Positions 11,846 to 19,718 of a DNA stretch of 64,000 bases are shown piece by piece. Each line of letters opens with the position of its first letter. The stretch's first letter is position 1. A program made the translations under genes and the position numbers. This DNA is from Roseitalea sp. GTDB taxonomy: Bacteria > Pseudomonadota > Alphaproteobacteria > Rhizobiales > Rhizobiaceae. Below the pieces are notes generated by a model. The model worked only from the letters and a program-made list of their open reading frames with translations. It searched no databases and was not told the DNA's origin. The stretch is taken from positions 248,001-312,000 of the forward strand of contig JAEPON010000001.1 of the NCBI GenBank assembly GCA_017642895.1, in the 5' to 3' direction.

Positions 11846-12328
11846 TCAGGCGAACAGGCGCTCGTCCCACCAGACCGGCGCTTCAAGGCCGGGCTTGATT
11901 GCGGAGAACTCGGCGTGATCGGCGTTGACGATGACGTTCTGCTCAATGCGTGCGACGACCGACGGCACGAGCAGGACGACGCTTCGTGCTTCGTCGTACC
12001 AGCCGCGAGCGAAACGCCGTGCCGCCTCGCCGCTGTGCTTATACCAGTCGGGCAGAATGTCCGGCGTGACCATTTCATAGCTAAGCCCTGCGGGAATGAC
12101 TATCTCGATGAAGTGCTGGTTCGGCGGAAGTGCGCCGTTCCAATGGACGAGCTTCTCCAGCATGGCGGTCGAATAGTGAAGCGAGGCATAGATGACCCGG
12201 TCACCGACCTGGTGCCAGCGTCCTTGGACCCTCCGTGCGCCTTCGACACTGAACACTGGATATTCACCGGCCGGATCGCCGATTCGGTAGGCGGTCAGCG
12301 CTTCGGGCAGCTTTCTGTGAGACGTCAA
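11846..12328 (-). CDS. RES-domain toxin (NAD+-degrading family)
   Basis: A 160-residue protein of the RES family, whose studied members (for example MbcT) deplete cellular NAD+. The conserved Arg (R15 in AYRIG), GRW (36-38), Tyr (Y47 in VIYAS), Glu (E58 in AMLEKL) and Ser (S116 in EARSVV) are all present with normal spacing, so it should be active. The start appears to be a TTG at 12328 that overlaps the antitoxin stop in a TTGA junction; no ATG lies at a reasonable position. A weak start coupled to the antitoxin would keep toxin output low. It forms a type II toxin-antitoxin pair with the upstream gene. Confidence 0.88.
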   Translation of the reverse strand: MTSHRKLPEALTAYRIGDPAGEYPVFSVEGARRVQGRWHQVGDRVIYASLHYSTAMLEKLVHWNGALPPNQHFIEIVIPAGLSYEMVTPDILPDWYKHSGEAARRFARGWYDEARSVVLLVPSVVARIEQNVIVNADHAEFSAIKPGLEAPVWWDERLFA

Positions 12329-12792
12329 AGGGCGACGCCGGCATCGGCGCGCCGCAGAAGGTTGAGCACCGCATCGGTCCCGGCGGAGCTTGATCGGGCC
12401 ATGTCAAACGGCGTTGAACCCGCCAACAGTGGATGCGGCCGGCTCAGAAAGCTCGAAATCTGCTTTGTGTCTCCATGGTAGGCGCGACTAACCGCATCAA
12501 CGACGCGACCGAGTTCGTAAAGACGTTCGCTGTGTTCCCTGGAAAGCCGAGTGCGGTTCTTGCGAACCCGGCGCAAAGTGGCTTCCGGGACCACGGGGCC
12601 AATCACCAGGTTGTTGCCGAGCAGATTGCCCAAAGCGCTGACCGATTTCGGCTTCAGGCCAGCGGTCACACGTTGCGCCAAGCTCACCTCGTCCAGATGA
12701 TCGGCATCATCGAGTGCCAGGAGTTGCGCAACCCGTATAGATTCGCTGGTCGGCATGGCGGTGGGTTCTGCATAGGCTGCGAGTGGGCTCAT
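12325..12792 (-). CDS. DUF2384 (Xre/MbcA/ParS) antitoxin
   Basis: A 155-residue antitoxin paired with the RES toxin. The C-terminal part (about residues 85-155) has the DUF2384 features: a short helical segment with HSERLYELGRVVDAVSRAY, followed by FLSRPHPLLAGSTPFDMARSSAGTDAVLNLL-type sequence in which the L-x-G-x-x-P-x-D motif is clear. The N-terminal half is predicted helical and may bind DNA for autorepression, as in other Xre-RES pairs. I chose the ATG at 12792; a TTG at 12810 behind an AGGTGA site is an alternative that would add six residues. The stop overlaps the toxin start by 4 bases. Confidence 0.85.
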   Translation of the reverse strand: MSPLAAYAEPTAMPTSESIRVAQLLALDDADHLDEVSLAQRVTAGLKPKSVSALGNLLGNNLVIGPVVPEATLRRVRKNRTRLSREHSERLYELGRVVDAVSRAYHGDTKQISSFLSRPHPLLAGSTPFDMARSSSAGTDAVLNLLRRADAGVAL

Positions 12793-13185
12793 TGTTGTTC
12801 TCACGATCAATCGTCACCTGACGCCAACATAGGCGTCATATGGCGAATGAACAAGGGTCAGAGCGGAATTCGCCGGGTTAGCTCTCGGAAAACTGCTGTT
12901 TTTCCATGACCGATTTTTCGGGGCCGGGCGCAGGTTTGGACCGTAGAATCCCCATTTCGGACGTTAGCGGCGGCGCATCAGATGACTGGGTCGGGCAGCA
13001 AGGGGTCTTTCACATTGCGTCCCGCAAACATCCGCAAAGGCGAAGGCCTCGTTTTTGGCACGGCGGTCAAAAACGAGGCCCGACTTGACGCGGACATTCG
13101 GTATGGCACGGCGGCCTGCCGATCACGCGGCGAAATCGGCCGGTAGGCACTCCGATTGCGCGCCGACGGTTGTCTGAGTTGTTTC
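12793..13185. other. Intergenic region with a perfect inverted repeat, no gene seen
   Basis: This 393-base gap lies between the antitoxin start and the 3-prime end of the small membrane-protein gene. It should contain the toxin-antitoxin promoter near 12800-12860. Its only clear structure is the 13-bp inverted repeat at 13045-13080. A 60-codon open frame at 12906-13088 crosses that repeat, lacks a ribosome site and resembles nothing I know, so I do not call it a gene. Confidence 0.4.
13045..13080. repeat. Perfect 13-bp inverted repeat (stem-loop)
   Basis: GGCCTCGTTTTTG at 13045-13057 and its exact complement CAAAAACGAGGCC at 13068-13080 flank a 10-base spacer. The A/T run is inside the stem and the GC part outside, unlike a classical intrinsic terminator, and no T tract follows on either strand. 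It could end the leftward membrane-protein transcript, form a protein site, or be a copy of a dispersed palindrome. Confidence 0.6.
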
Positions 13186-13551
13186 TCACCCGTTGATGCT
13201 GGTGGCGTGCGTCTTTCGTGCCGGGCGCCACAAGGCTGCAAACAATGCGGCAGCGGCCAGCCAGTCAGCCGCGATGATGGCCAAGGTCCACCATTGCGGC
13301 ACGGGCGAAGGGGCCCACAGCGACCCAAGGGCCACGGTTCCGCCGATCATCATCGCGATGAAGGCGACATAGGCCAGCCAGCGCCAGCCGCGCGTCAAGC
13401 CGAAAGCGAGCAGCGCGTAGACCAGCCCGACCGGGGTCAGACGCAAAGCGTCGGCAGAAAAGCCGCCGATGATAAACGCGAAGACATGCAGCGCCGCACT
13501 GATCGCAATGAACAGCGCGCCCAGGCGGTAGGGTCCATTCAGAAACGACAT
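13186..13551 (-). CDS. Small four-helix integral membrane protein
   Basis: A 121-residue hydrophobic protein with about four membrane helices (residues 8-29, 40-55, 58-78 and 84-107) and a short Lys/Arg C-terminal tail, so both ends are probably cytoplasmic. I do not recognise the family. An AGGAAAGG ribosome site lies upstream of the ATG at 13551. It follows the di-heme cytochrome gene after 15 bases in the same direction, so it is probably the last gene of the IorAB operon. A membrane anchor or electron-transfer partner for that oxidoreductase is a possibility suggested only by position. Confidence 0.7.
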   Translation of the reverse strand: MSFLNGPYRLGALFIAISAALHVFAFIIGGFSADALRLTPVGLVYALLAFGLTRGWRWLAYVAFIAMMIGGTVALGSLWAPSPVPQWWTLAIIAADWLAAAALFAALWRPARKTHATSING

Positions 13552-13566
13552 GGTGCGAAACCTTTC

Positions 13567-14184
13567 CTAGCCGTCATTGGCGCAGGGCATGCCGGCAACA
13601 CCCCAGGTCAGCACGTCGTCCACGTGCGCCTGCAGGCTGTAGGGCGCCGGCTCGCGTCCACCGCCGGGGTTCCAGGCCCAGTGCAGGATCAGATCATGGT
13701 CGAGATGGGCAGCCAGATCGAGGAAGGTCCGGTTGCCGTTGCGGTCGGGGTCGCGGAGCTGGTTGCAAATCTCGTCGGACGATTTGCCGAACCATTCCGC
13801 TTCGACCGGCGCCAACTGCCAGGCCATCGCCACCTGCGGGGCCGCGTGGGGCACATCGTTCAGCCCGGCGCGCTCGAAATGGCAGGTCGCGCATGTCACA
13901 TATTCAAGACCAATGCGGCTTTCGCCGGCATTGATGTTCATGCCGTGCGGCCGGGCTTCGCCATAGCTCGGCCCGGACCACATGGGGACATTGTCCTCGC
14001 CCACATGACAGTTCGAACAGCGCGGATGCGAGGCAACCTCGAAAATGCGGTCCCATGCGGCAAGCCCGTCCTCGCGCGTGACCGACCCTTCGGCAGGCGG
14101 TTCGATGACGACATTTTCGCCGGCGGCCCAGACGAGCGGCGCGCCCAACAGCATGGCGGCCGCTGCAATTGCAATCTTTCTCAT
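13567..14184 (-). CDS. Periplasmic di-heme c-type cytochrome, isoquinoline 1-oxidoreductase-associated subunit
   Basis: A 205-residue secreted protein. The ATG at 14184 gives a signal peptide, MRKIAIAAAAMLLGAPLVWA, cleaved near residue 20. Two heme c motifs are visible: CSNCH (56-60) and CATCH (98-102). This small heme protein type accompanies IorAB in rhizobia, where it is named an isoquinoline 1-oxidoreductase subunit. It should accept electrons from the periplasmic IorAB enzyme and pass them to the respiratory chain. It lies 10 bases after the iorB stop. An open frame extends upstream of this start, but the signal peptide fixes the start choice. Confidence 0.82.
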   Translation of the reverse strand: MRKIAIAAAAMLLGAPLVWAAGENVVIEPPAEGSVTREDGLAAWDRIFEVASHPRCSNCHVGEDNVPMWSGPSYGEARPHGMNINAGESRIGLEYVTCATCHFERAGLNDVPHAAPQVAMAWQLAPVEAEWFGKSSDEICNQLRDPDRNGNRTFLDLAAHLDHDLILHWAWNPGGGREPAPYSLQAHVDDVLTWGVAGMPCANDG

Positions 14185-14194
14185 CGCCGGTTCC

Positions 14195-16435
14195 TTAGAC
14201 GAAATCGATATGATGCCACAGCGGAAGCTCGCGAATGCGCTGTCCGGTGGCGGCGAAGATGGCGTTGGCGAGCGCCGGCGCGGCGGGCGGCACGGGCGGT
14301 TCGCCCACGCCCCGGATCTTGTGGCCGTTTTCCAGCCCGCGGACCATGATCTGGGGGCATTGGTGCATGCGCATGCCCTCATGGGCGTGATAGTTGGTCT
14401 GCTCGGCCATGCCGTCCGAATAGGTGATCTCGCAGTTCATGGCGTGGCCGAGACCGAAGATGACGCCGCCCTGGACGAGGTTCTCGAAATTGACCGGATC
14501 GACGACGGTGCCCACGTCGCAAGCGACCCAGACCTTGTCGATGCGGATGCCGCGGTCGGTCGCGGTGACCTCGACCACCTCGGCGGTCGGCACGCCGAAA
14601 CTCTCGACGAACGCGACGCCACGGCCCTTGCCCGGCGCCAGTTCGCTGCCCCAGTCGGACATCTCCGCCACCGTTTCCAGCACCTTGCGGGAGACATCGT
14701 GACTCATCAGGCGGATGCGTTCCTCCATCGGGTCGGCGCCCGCCTGGTGGATCAGTTCGTCAAGGAAACAGTCGAACGCAAAGCCACCGCCCGGTGCGCC
14801 GACCGCGCGCCAGGACGAGACCGGCGCCAGTTCGGGCACGCGATAGGCCCGCATGCGGAAACTTGGGATGTCATAGGGATTGTTCCACGCGCCGGCCGCG
14901 ATCTGGCTGTCGGGACCGGGCACGGGAATGTTGGCGCGGCCCATCTGCGAGGCGATCACCGAGGGCGCTGCGCCCTCAAGATCGATCGAGACCACCTTGC
15001 CGTCCGAGACCGTGCCCCTGCCGCGCGCCGTGGAAATGTGGCGCGGGAAATCATGCGCGAAATCCTCTTCGCGGCTGTAGACCAGCTTGACCGGCGTGCC
15101 GCGCATCTGGTTGGCGATTTCGGTGGCCTGCTTGACATGCTCGAACTCGAGCCGGTGGCCGAAGCTGCCGCCAATGAACTGGTTGTGCAGCTTGACCTGT
15201 TCGGGCCGGTGACCGGTGATGCCGGCGACCAAAACCTGCAACTGCCGCTGCAGCTGGTGGCCGGTCCACACCTCCACCATGTCGTCATCGACGCGGACGA
15301 TGGCGCCGAGCGGCTCCAGTGGCGCATGCGCCACATAGGGCGATCGATATTCGGCCGCGAACACGTTGCCCTCGGCCTGGGCTGCATCGACATCGCCGTC
15401 ATTGCGCCATTCGCTGTCGAGGCGGTCGGGCGTGAAAGATGCGGCGACGGCCTCCCAGTGATCGGCCTGTTCGGCGGGGTAGGGCGCCGGGCCCCAGTCG
15501 AGCTCCAGCGCGTCGGCGGCCTTGAACGCGCGCCATGTGTTGTCGGCGATCACGGCGAGCCCCCCCGTGATCTCGACCACATCCCTGACCCCGCGCATGG
15601 CAAGCGCGGCCGAGGCATCGTAGCCGTTCAGTTTGCCGCCCTGATGCGGGTTCACCTTGATGGCGGCGATGACCATTCCCTCGACGTCGAGATCGATCGT
15701 GTAGTCGAGCGTGCCGGTCGACTTGCCGACAATGTCGAGCCGCTGCATCGGCTTGCCGATGAGCCGCCATTGCGACGGGTTGCGCAGTTCGATATCGGCC
15801 ACCGGCTGGATTTCGGCGGCCTCGGCGGCGAGTTCAGTGTATTTGAGTTCGGTGCCGTCGGGCAATTGCACCGCGCCGTTGGCGGTTTGAAGCTGATCGA
15901 CCGGAACGCCCGTGCGTTGCGAAGCGGCCAGTTTCAGCGTTTCGCGTGCCACAGCGCCCGCCCGGCGCAGCTTGTCGAAACTGTCGGGCATGGCGGTCGA
16001 GCCGCCCGTGCCCTGAAGGCCCAGCAATTTCATCACGCCGCCCATGATGCCGCGTGTCGTCTCTGCCGGAAAGCTCTCGTCGGTCGCCATGAAGGGCGCG
16101 CCTTCTTCGGCCATGGCCGTGTTCCAGTAGGCCGGGCTCGGATCGCCGAAGCTGATCTCGAACTGGCCAAACTCGACATCGAGTTCCTCGGCGATCAGTG
16201 CGGCCTGGGCCGAGGCCACGCCCTGTCCCTTGTCAGCGTGCGGGGTGACGAGCGTGATCTTCTCGCTGTCGATCAGCACCCAGGGGTTGAAGGTCGCAGC
16301 GCCGTCGGGAAGTTCGGCGGCAAGCGGATTGTCATAAGGGCGGCGGACCATGTAGGTGCCGAAGGCAACGCCCCCCATGATCGCGGCCGACCCGATCAGG
16401 AATGAGCGTCGTGCGATTGTGCGTGCGCGTCCCAT
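14195..16435 (-). CDS. iorB: IorB-type molybdopterin-binding oxidoreductase large subunit
   Basis: A 746-residue protein of the xanthine dehydrogenase/aldehyde oxidase superfamily. It begins with a twin-arginine signal, ARRSFLIGSAAIMGG (residues 8-22), so the folded cofactor-loaded enzyme is exported with its small subunit. Aldehyde-oxidase-type cofactor segments are present: VGAPGGGFAFDCFLDEL near 460-480, and the C-terminal VKGGV-like region appears as LVQGGVIFGLGHAMNCEI near 640-660. The length fits IorB, which runs without a separate FAD subunit. The true substrate (aldehyde, N-heterocycle or other) cannot be told from sequence. It is preceded by iorA with only 3 bases between, and followed by the di-heme cytochrome. 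Confidence 0.9.
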   Translation of the reverse strand: MGRARTIARRSFLIGSAAIMGGVAFGTYMVRRPYDNPLAAELPDGAATFNPWVLIDSEKITLVTPHADKGQGVASAQAALIAEELDVEFGQFEISFGDPSPAYWNTAMAEEGAPFMATDESFPAETTRGIMGGVMKLLGLQGTGGSTAMPDSFDKLRRAGAVARETLKLAASQRTGVPVDQLQTANGAVQLPDGTELKYTELAAEAAEIQPVADIELRNPSQWRLIGKPMQRLDIVGKSTGTLDYTIDLDVEGMVIAAIKVNPHQGGKLNGYDASAALAMRGVRDVVEITGGLAVIADNTWRAFKAADALELDWGPAPYPAEQADHWEAVAASFTPDRLDSEWRNDGDVDAAQAEGNVFAAEYRSPYVAHAPLEPLGAIVRVDDDMVEVWTGHQLQRQLQVLVAGITGHRPEQVKLHNQFIGGSFGHRLEFEHVKQATEIANQMRGTPVKLVYSREEDFAHDFPRHISTARGRGTVSDGKVVSIDLEGAAPSVIASQMGRANIPVPGPDSQIAAGAWNNPYDIPSFRMRAYRVPELAPVSSWRAVGAPGGGFAFDCFLDELIHQAGADPMEERIRLMSHDVSRKVLETVAEMSDWGSELAPGKGRGVAFVESFGVPTAEVVEVTATDRGIRIDKVWVACDVGTVVDPVNFENLVQGGVIFGLGHAMNCEITYSDGMAEQTNYHAHEGMRMHQCPQIMVRGLENGHKIRGVGEPPVPPAAPALANAIFAATGQRIRELPLWHHIDFV

Positions 16436-16438
16436 GGC

Positions 16439-16900
16439 TCAAGCCTCCCGCAGTTTGGCGGCGGCGGTCTTGATCGCGGCGCGAATGCGTGGATAGGTGC
16501 CGCAGCGGCACAGATTACCGCTCATCACAAGATCGATGTCCTCGTCTGTCGGCTCGGCATTGAAGTCGAGCATCGAGGCCGCCTGCATGATCTGGCCCGA
16601 CTGGCAGTATCCGCATTGCGCGACCTGATGCTCGATCCAGGCTTCCTGAACCGCATGCAGTGTCCCGGGTGTGCCCAGTCCCTCGATCGTGGTGATCTCG
16701 GCGCCTTCGGCAGACATGGCCGCGATCTGGCAGCTCCGCACGGCCATGCCATCCAGATGGACCGTGCATGCGCCGCACTGGGCCACGCCGCAGCCATATT
16801 TGACGCCAGTGACGCCCAGTTCATCGCGCAGGACCCACAGAAGCGGCATGTCGTCTTCGACATCCACCTCATGAACCTGGCCGTTGACGGTGAGTTGCAT
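16439..16900 (-). CDS. iorA: IorA-type [2Fe-2S] oxidoreductase small subunit
   Basis: A 153-residue protein with two iron-sulfur clusters. The plant-ferredoxin-type cluster uses C37, C42, C45 and C57 ([10 protein letters not shown]...C). The second cluster uses the QCGYCQSGQ and [12 protein letters not shown] motifs in the C-terminal half. The ATG at 16900 is preceded by GGAG at a good distance; an ATG six codons upstream is possible but would lengthen the protein beyond the family norm. It carries electrons from the molybdenum site of IorB to the cytochrome. It is first in the operon, divergent from a TetR regulator across a 101-base promoter region with a large palindrome. Confidence 0.92.
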   Translation of the reverse strand: MQLTVNGQVHEVDVEDDMPLLWVLRDELGVTGVKYGCGVAQCGACTVHLDGMAVRSCQIAAMSAEGAEITTIEGLGTPGTLHAVQEAWIEHQVAQCGYCQSGQIMQAASMLDFNAEPTDEDIDLVMSGNLCRCGTYPRIRAAIKTAAAKLREA

Positions 16901-16919
16901 GGCGGTCTCCGCAAGCATG

Positions 16920-16964
16920 ATTGGACAATAAGACGAATAGACGCTAAACGTCATTATGTCCAAT
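16920..16964. promoter_or_regulatory. Palindromic operator between iorA and the TetR gene
   Basis: ATTGGACAATAAGACG (16920-16935) and CGTCATTATGTCCAAT (16949-16964) are near-perfect inverted copies, with outer ATTGGACA/TGTCCAAT arms identical. A TTGACA hexamer follows at 16965-16970 for the rightward gene. The position over both start regions suits binding of the adjacent TetR protein to both promoters. Binding itself is inferred. Confidence 0.7.
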
Positions 16965-17001
16965 TTGACAATGGAACGCAAGCGGGGAAAAACCGCCCGA
17001 G

Positions 17002-17568
17002 ATGAGTGAGCGGAACACCAGGATTCTTGAGGCGGCCCAAAGCGTCTTCGCCCGCTACGGCGTCGGCAAGACGACGATGAACGACATCGCGCGCGAGGCG
17101 GGTGTGGCGCGGCAGACGCTCTACAACAGCTATCCCGGCAAGGACGAGGTCGTGCGCGCCGTGGTGCAGAATTCGTTCGAGCAGACCTTCCGGCAGGTTT
17201 CGGACGCTTGGCAACAGGCTCAAACGGTGGAAGACAAGCTGGACAAGTTCTTCGAGCTGGGCCCGCTGGCTTGGTACGACGCCGTGGAATCATCGCCCGA
17301 CGCCGCCGAGTTCCTCGACGGCGTCCACATCGTCGCCAGGGAAGAGATGGACCGCGCCGGCCGGCGCGGCACCGAGGCGTTCAGCGACATGCTGTGGGAA
17401 CATGCGCCCGGTCTGGCGAACGCGCCCGGCGGGATCGATGCGATTGCCGAGTTCATCTATTCCACGGCCATCAACGCTAAGAAGAATGCCGGGAACAGGC
17501 AGGTCCTCGAGCAAAGGCTTGCGGTTTTGAAAGCGTCGGTGCTGGCTATGGCAGCCGCAGCGTCCTGA
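17002..17568 (+). CDS. TetR-family regulator, probably of iorAB
   Basis: A 188-residue repressor. Residues 1-55 form the TetR DNA-binding domain ([49 protein letters not shown]), with the usual helix-turn-helix and the Y-N-S-Y in place of Y-Y-H-F. The remaining all-helical part would bind a ligand. It is divergent from iorA, and the palindrome between them is the likely operator. By the rule for divergent TetR pairs it should repress iorAB and itself until an inducer, perhaps the IorAB substrate, binds. No other gene shares its transcript. Confidence 0.9.
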   Translation: MSERNTRILEAAQSVFARYGVGKTTMNDIAREAGVARQTLYNSYPGKDEVVRAVVQNSFEQTFRQVSDAWQQAQTVEDKLDKFFELGPLAWYDAVESSPDAAEFLDGVHIVAREEMDRAGRRGTEAFSDMLWEHAPGLANAPGGIDAIAEFIYSTAINAKKNAGNRQVLEQRLAVLKASVLAMAAAAS

Positions 17569-18055
17569 TCCTGGTTCATGTCATTGCGGATTTGAGGGCG
17601 CTCTGTGCGCCCGGTGTTCGTTTTGGTGCGACATTGCTCCAACACGTTGCGGTCGTTCCGCCGCCAGAAACGGTCGTTCTGATCTTATGATGCACCGTAA
17701 GATCCAATCTGCGCGAGATGCGCCCGCATCTCGCGTTTCTTGGTCAACTGCCGACTTGATGTCCCAAAAGTCGGAAACGTCTCCAACGCAGACGGAGATC
17801 TCGGGCGGCGGACGCACGCGCATGCAGTTTATGCGTACGTCCCAAGCATCCGGTCGGATGCGCGTGGAAGATGGGCGCGGCGGTCGGCTTTCTTGCGCCT
17901 CCCATGCGCCGTTTGAACCAGCAGCAATGGTGTATCGACCAGCCAGCCAAGTGCTGCGCGAAACGCCAAAATCAGAATATCGCCAAAAGGCCGTTGACCC
18001 TACAGTTCCGTCAGGGCGCAAAGGGATCGTCATCACAATGAGAAGGAGGCGCGTG
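17569..18055. other. Intergenic region, no gene seen
   Basis: This 487-base gap lies between the TetR and MerR genes. A long open frame continues in from the MerR gene on the left, but it lacks family sequence and a ribosome site, so I treat it as non-coding. It contains the perfect 11-bp inverted repeat at 17712-17735 and the AAGGAGG ribosome site of the MerR gene near 18044-18050. Confidence 0.45.
17712..17735. repeat. Perfect 11-bp inverted repeat, possible terminator
   Basis: CGCGAGATGCG (17712-17722) and CGCATCTCGCG (17725-17735) are exact inverted copies with a 2-base spacer. They are followed by TTTCTT. This GC-rich hairpin lies about 145 bases after the TetR stop and could end that transcript, though the T tract is short. 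A protein-binding site is the alternative. Confidence 0.45.
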
Positions 18056-18820
18056 ATGGCCAAGACGAAAGCTTACAGGATCAAGGAGGCCGCGCTGATT
18101 GCAGGCGTCTCCGTGCGCACGTTGCACTACTATGACGAGATCAAGCTGCTGACGCCAAGCGATCGGTCTGCTGCGGGCTACCGCATGTATGACGACAGTG
18201 ATCTGTTGCGGCTGCAGCAAATCCTGATCGGACGATCGCTCGGTCTGGCTTTGGAGGATATCCGCCGATCGCTGGACGATCCGGCGTTCGACTTGGCGGA
18301 AAGCCTGCGCCGACAGCGCAACCAACTGATCGAGCGCGTGGACGAAACACACAAGATGATCGCTGCGATCGATCGCACGCTGGACGATCTTGCCGATCGG
18401 GACCGCGCGGTCGACTTCAAGCTGATCTTCGACGGTTTTGATCCGGCCGACCACGAAGAGGAAGTGCGCACCCGTTGGGGCGAGACGAACGCCTATGCGC
18501 AAAGCGCCAAGCGAACGAAGGACTACACCGAAGCCGATTGGCGGGCGATGAAGGCGGAAGCGGCGGAAATCTGGTCGGCTGCGGCCGAGGCGATGCATGC
18601 CGCTGCGGCACCGACCTCCGAAACGGCGGCCGATATCGTCGAACGGCACCGCCTGCACATCTGCCGTTGGTTCTACGACCTGTCTCCAGCCATGCATGCC
18701 GATCTCGCCGATAAGTGGGCGGCTGACGAGCGTTTCGCTGCTCATATCGACAAACACACCGATGGGCTCACGGCTTGGATGGTTCCGGCGGTAAAGGCGG
18801 CTACTCGCCTTCGCGTCTGA
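18056..18820 (+). CDS. MerR-family regulator with TipAS antibiotic-recognition domain
   Basis: A 254-residue regulator. The ATG at 18056 sits behind a strong AAGGAGG site. Residues 6-75 are the MerR winged helix (YRIKEAALIAGVSVRTLHYYDEIKLLTPS...GYRMYDDSDLLRLQQI), followed by a dimerisation coiled coil (about 85-125). Residues 140-250 resemble the TipAS domain, with the F-x-x-Y-x-x-E/W-R and WFYDLSPAMHADLADKW-type helices, which in TipAL binds thiopeptide-like drugs. It would activate a promoter after ligand binding. No target gene is adjacent: the next 900 bases downstream have no intact gene, so it may control itself or a distant locus. Confidence 0.85.
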   Translation: MAKTKAYRIKEAALIAGVSVRTLHYYDEIKLLTPSDRSAAGYRMYDDSDLLRLQQILIGRSLGLALEDIRRSLDDPAFDLAESLRRQRNQLIERVDETHKMIAAIDRTLDDLADRDRAVDFKLIFDGFDPADHEEEVRTRWGETNAYAQSAKRTKDYTEADWRAMKAEAAEIWSAAAEAMHAAAAPTSETAADIVERHRLHICRWFYDLSPAMHADLADKWAADERFAAHIDKHTDGLTAWMVPAVKAATRLRV

Positions 18821-19718
18821 CTTGGGCCCGCCAGGTGCCTTCCTTGCTCCTGATGATCGTTCCCATCGACCCGTGCAGTTTTGTTCACGGTTCATGCTAC
18901 TGAAATGTATCATAAATCACTGAAAAACAAAGAGAAAATTCTTGCCATCGCACCGATGATGGATTGAAGCAAAATTTCTATGTTTCAATTGTTTGAGTGA
19001 CGTCGTCTACAGTATGTGTACACCAATAGATCAAACAAAGTCCGATTTGCGGCGTTGTCCAACTGCTTTTCCAGGCTCCAGATGTCCGTTTCAGACTGGT
19101 TGGAGGAAGTTGGGGCCGTCTGGTTTCACTGCTGTAAGCTCCAGACGACGAAGACAAGTCCCACATCGACTCTGTGATCCAGAAAACGGTCACTTACGGT
19201 CGATCCAGATGTCGTACGAACTTCGAAGGCGCTTCGCCCCATGACCTGAAGTCGCCGGCTCAAATAGTCCGCAACCAACCCACGATAGCCCAGTGGCTCG
19301 CACGAGGGTGCTAGATCATTGGATCAAAAAGCCGTGCCGAAACGCCACAATGCGGGGATCGTGTTTCTGGCGGGGCTCCGGAAAGGGCAGGCGCCAACCA
19401 CCGAGACGCCAGCGCGTTGGCCAAAAGCATCACGTGCCAAAGAACGGGAGCCGAACGGCGCGCGCCCACACGTCCGCGCGGCAAATGCGGCTCTACACGC
19501 CGCCATTGCTCATCGTTGAGCCAAAACAGACCTCTCGCCATCCAAGCCTCCTTCAATGGCAAACTTGAATCCCACCAACAGTTTACTGGAAAACGCCCAA
19601 TTGGGTGCGGAGCGCAGAGTTCAATCCGACTGGAGTGAACTGGGACTCCCAAATCAGCTTGTTGCTGAATTCAGCCTTTGTACCGGGATCAAGGGGCTGG
19701 GTCAGTCACTATGGTCCA
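18821..19718. other. AT-richer intergenic stretch with an IS remnant
   Basis: About 900 bases without an intact gene between the MerR and AraC genes. The segment 18880-19020 is clearly AT-richer than its surroundings. Short open frames on both strands (for example 18978-19193) match nothing I recognise. Near 19380-19540 there is a transposase-like fragment, listed separately. The mix of low GC and transposase debris suggests an old insertion or recombination scar at the left border of the aromatic catabolic region. Confidence 0.5.
19311..19541 (-). pseudogene. IS5-family transposase fragment
   Basis: Reading leftward from the ATG at 19541, the first about 27 residues, MARGLFWLNDEQWRRVEPHL followed by PRGRVG, match the N-terminus of IS5-family transposases. 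A GGAGG site precedes the ATG. After this the sequence no longer follows the family, and the frame ends within about 75 codons, against about 250-270 for an intact gene. No DDE catalytic motifs or clear terminal inverted repeats were found. I take it as a deleted relic. Its exact ends are uncertain. Confidence 0.55.

Noticed and set aside
12906-13088. A 60-residue small protein
   Set aside because: No ribosome site, no recognisable sequence, and it runs across the perfect inverted repeat.
14045-16405. A 786-codon open frame on the plus strand opposite iorB
   Set aside because: It is the antisense shadow of a GC-rich gene: composition is Arg/His/Asp-rich with no domain, while the minus strand holds the clear molybdopterin enzyme.
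17687-18055. N-terminal extension of the MerR regulator by about 120 residues
   Set aside because: The extension has no family sequence; the ATG at 18056 has AAGGAGG upstream and starts the MerR domain at once.
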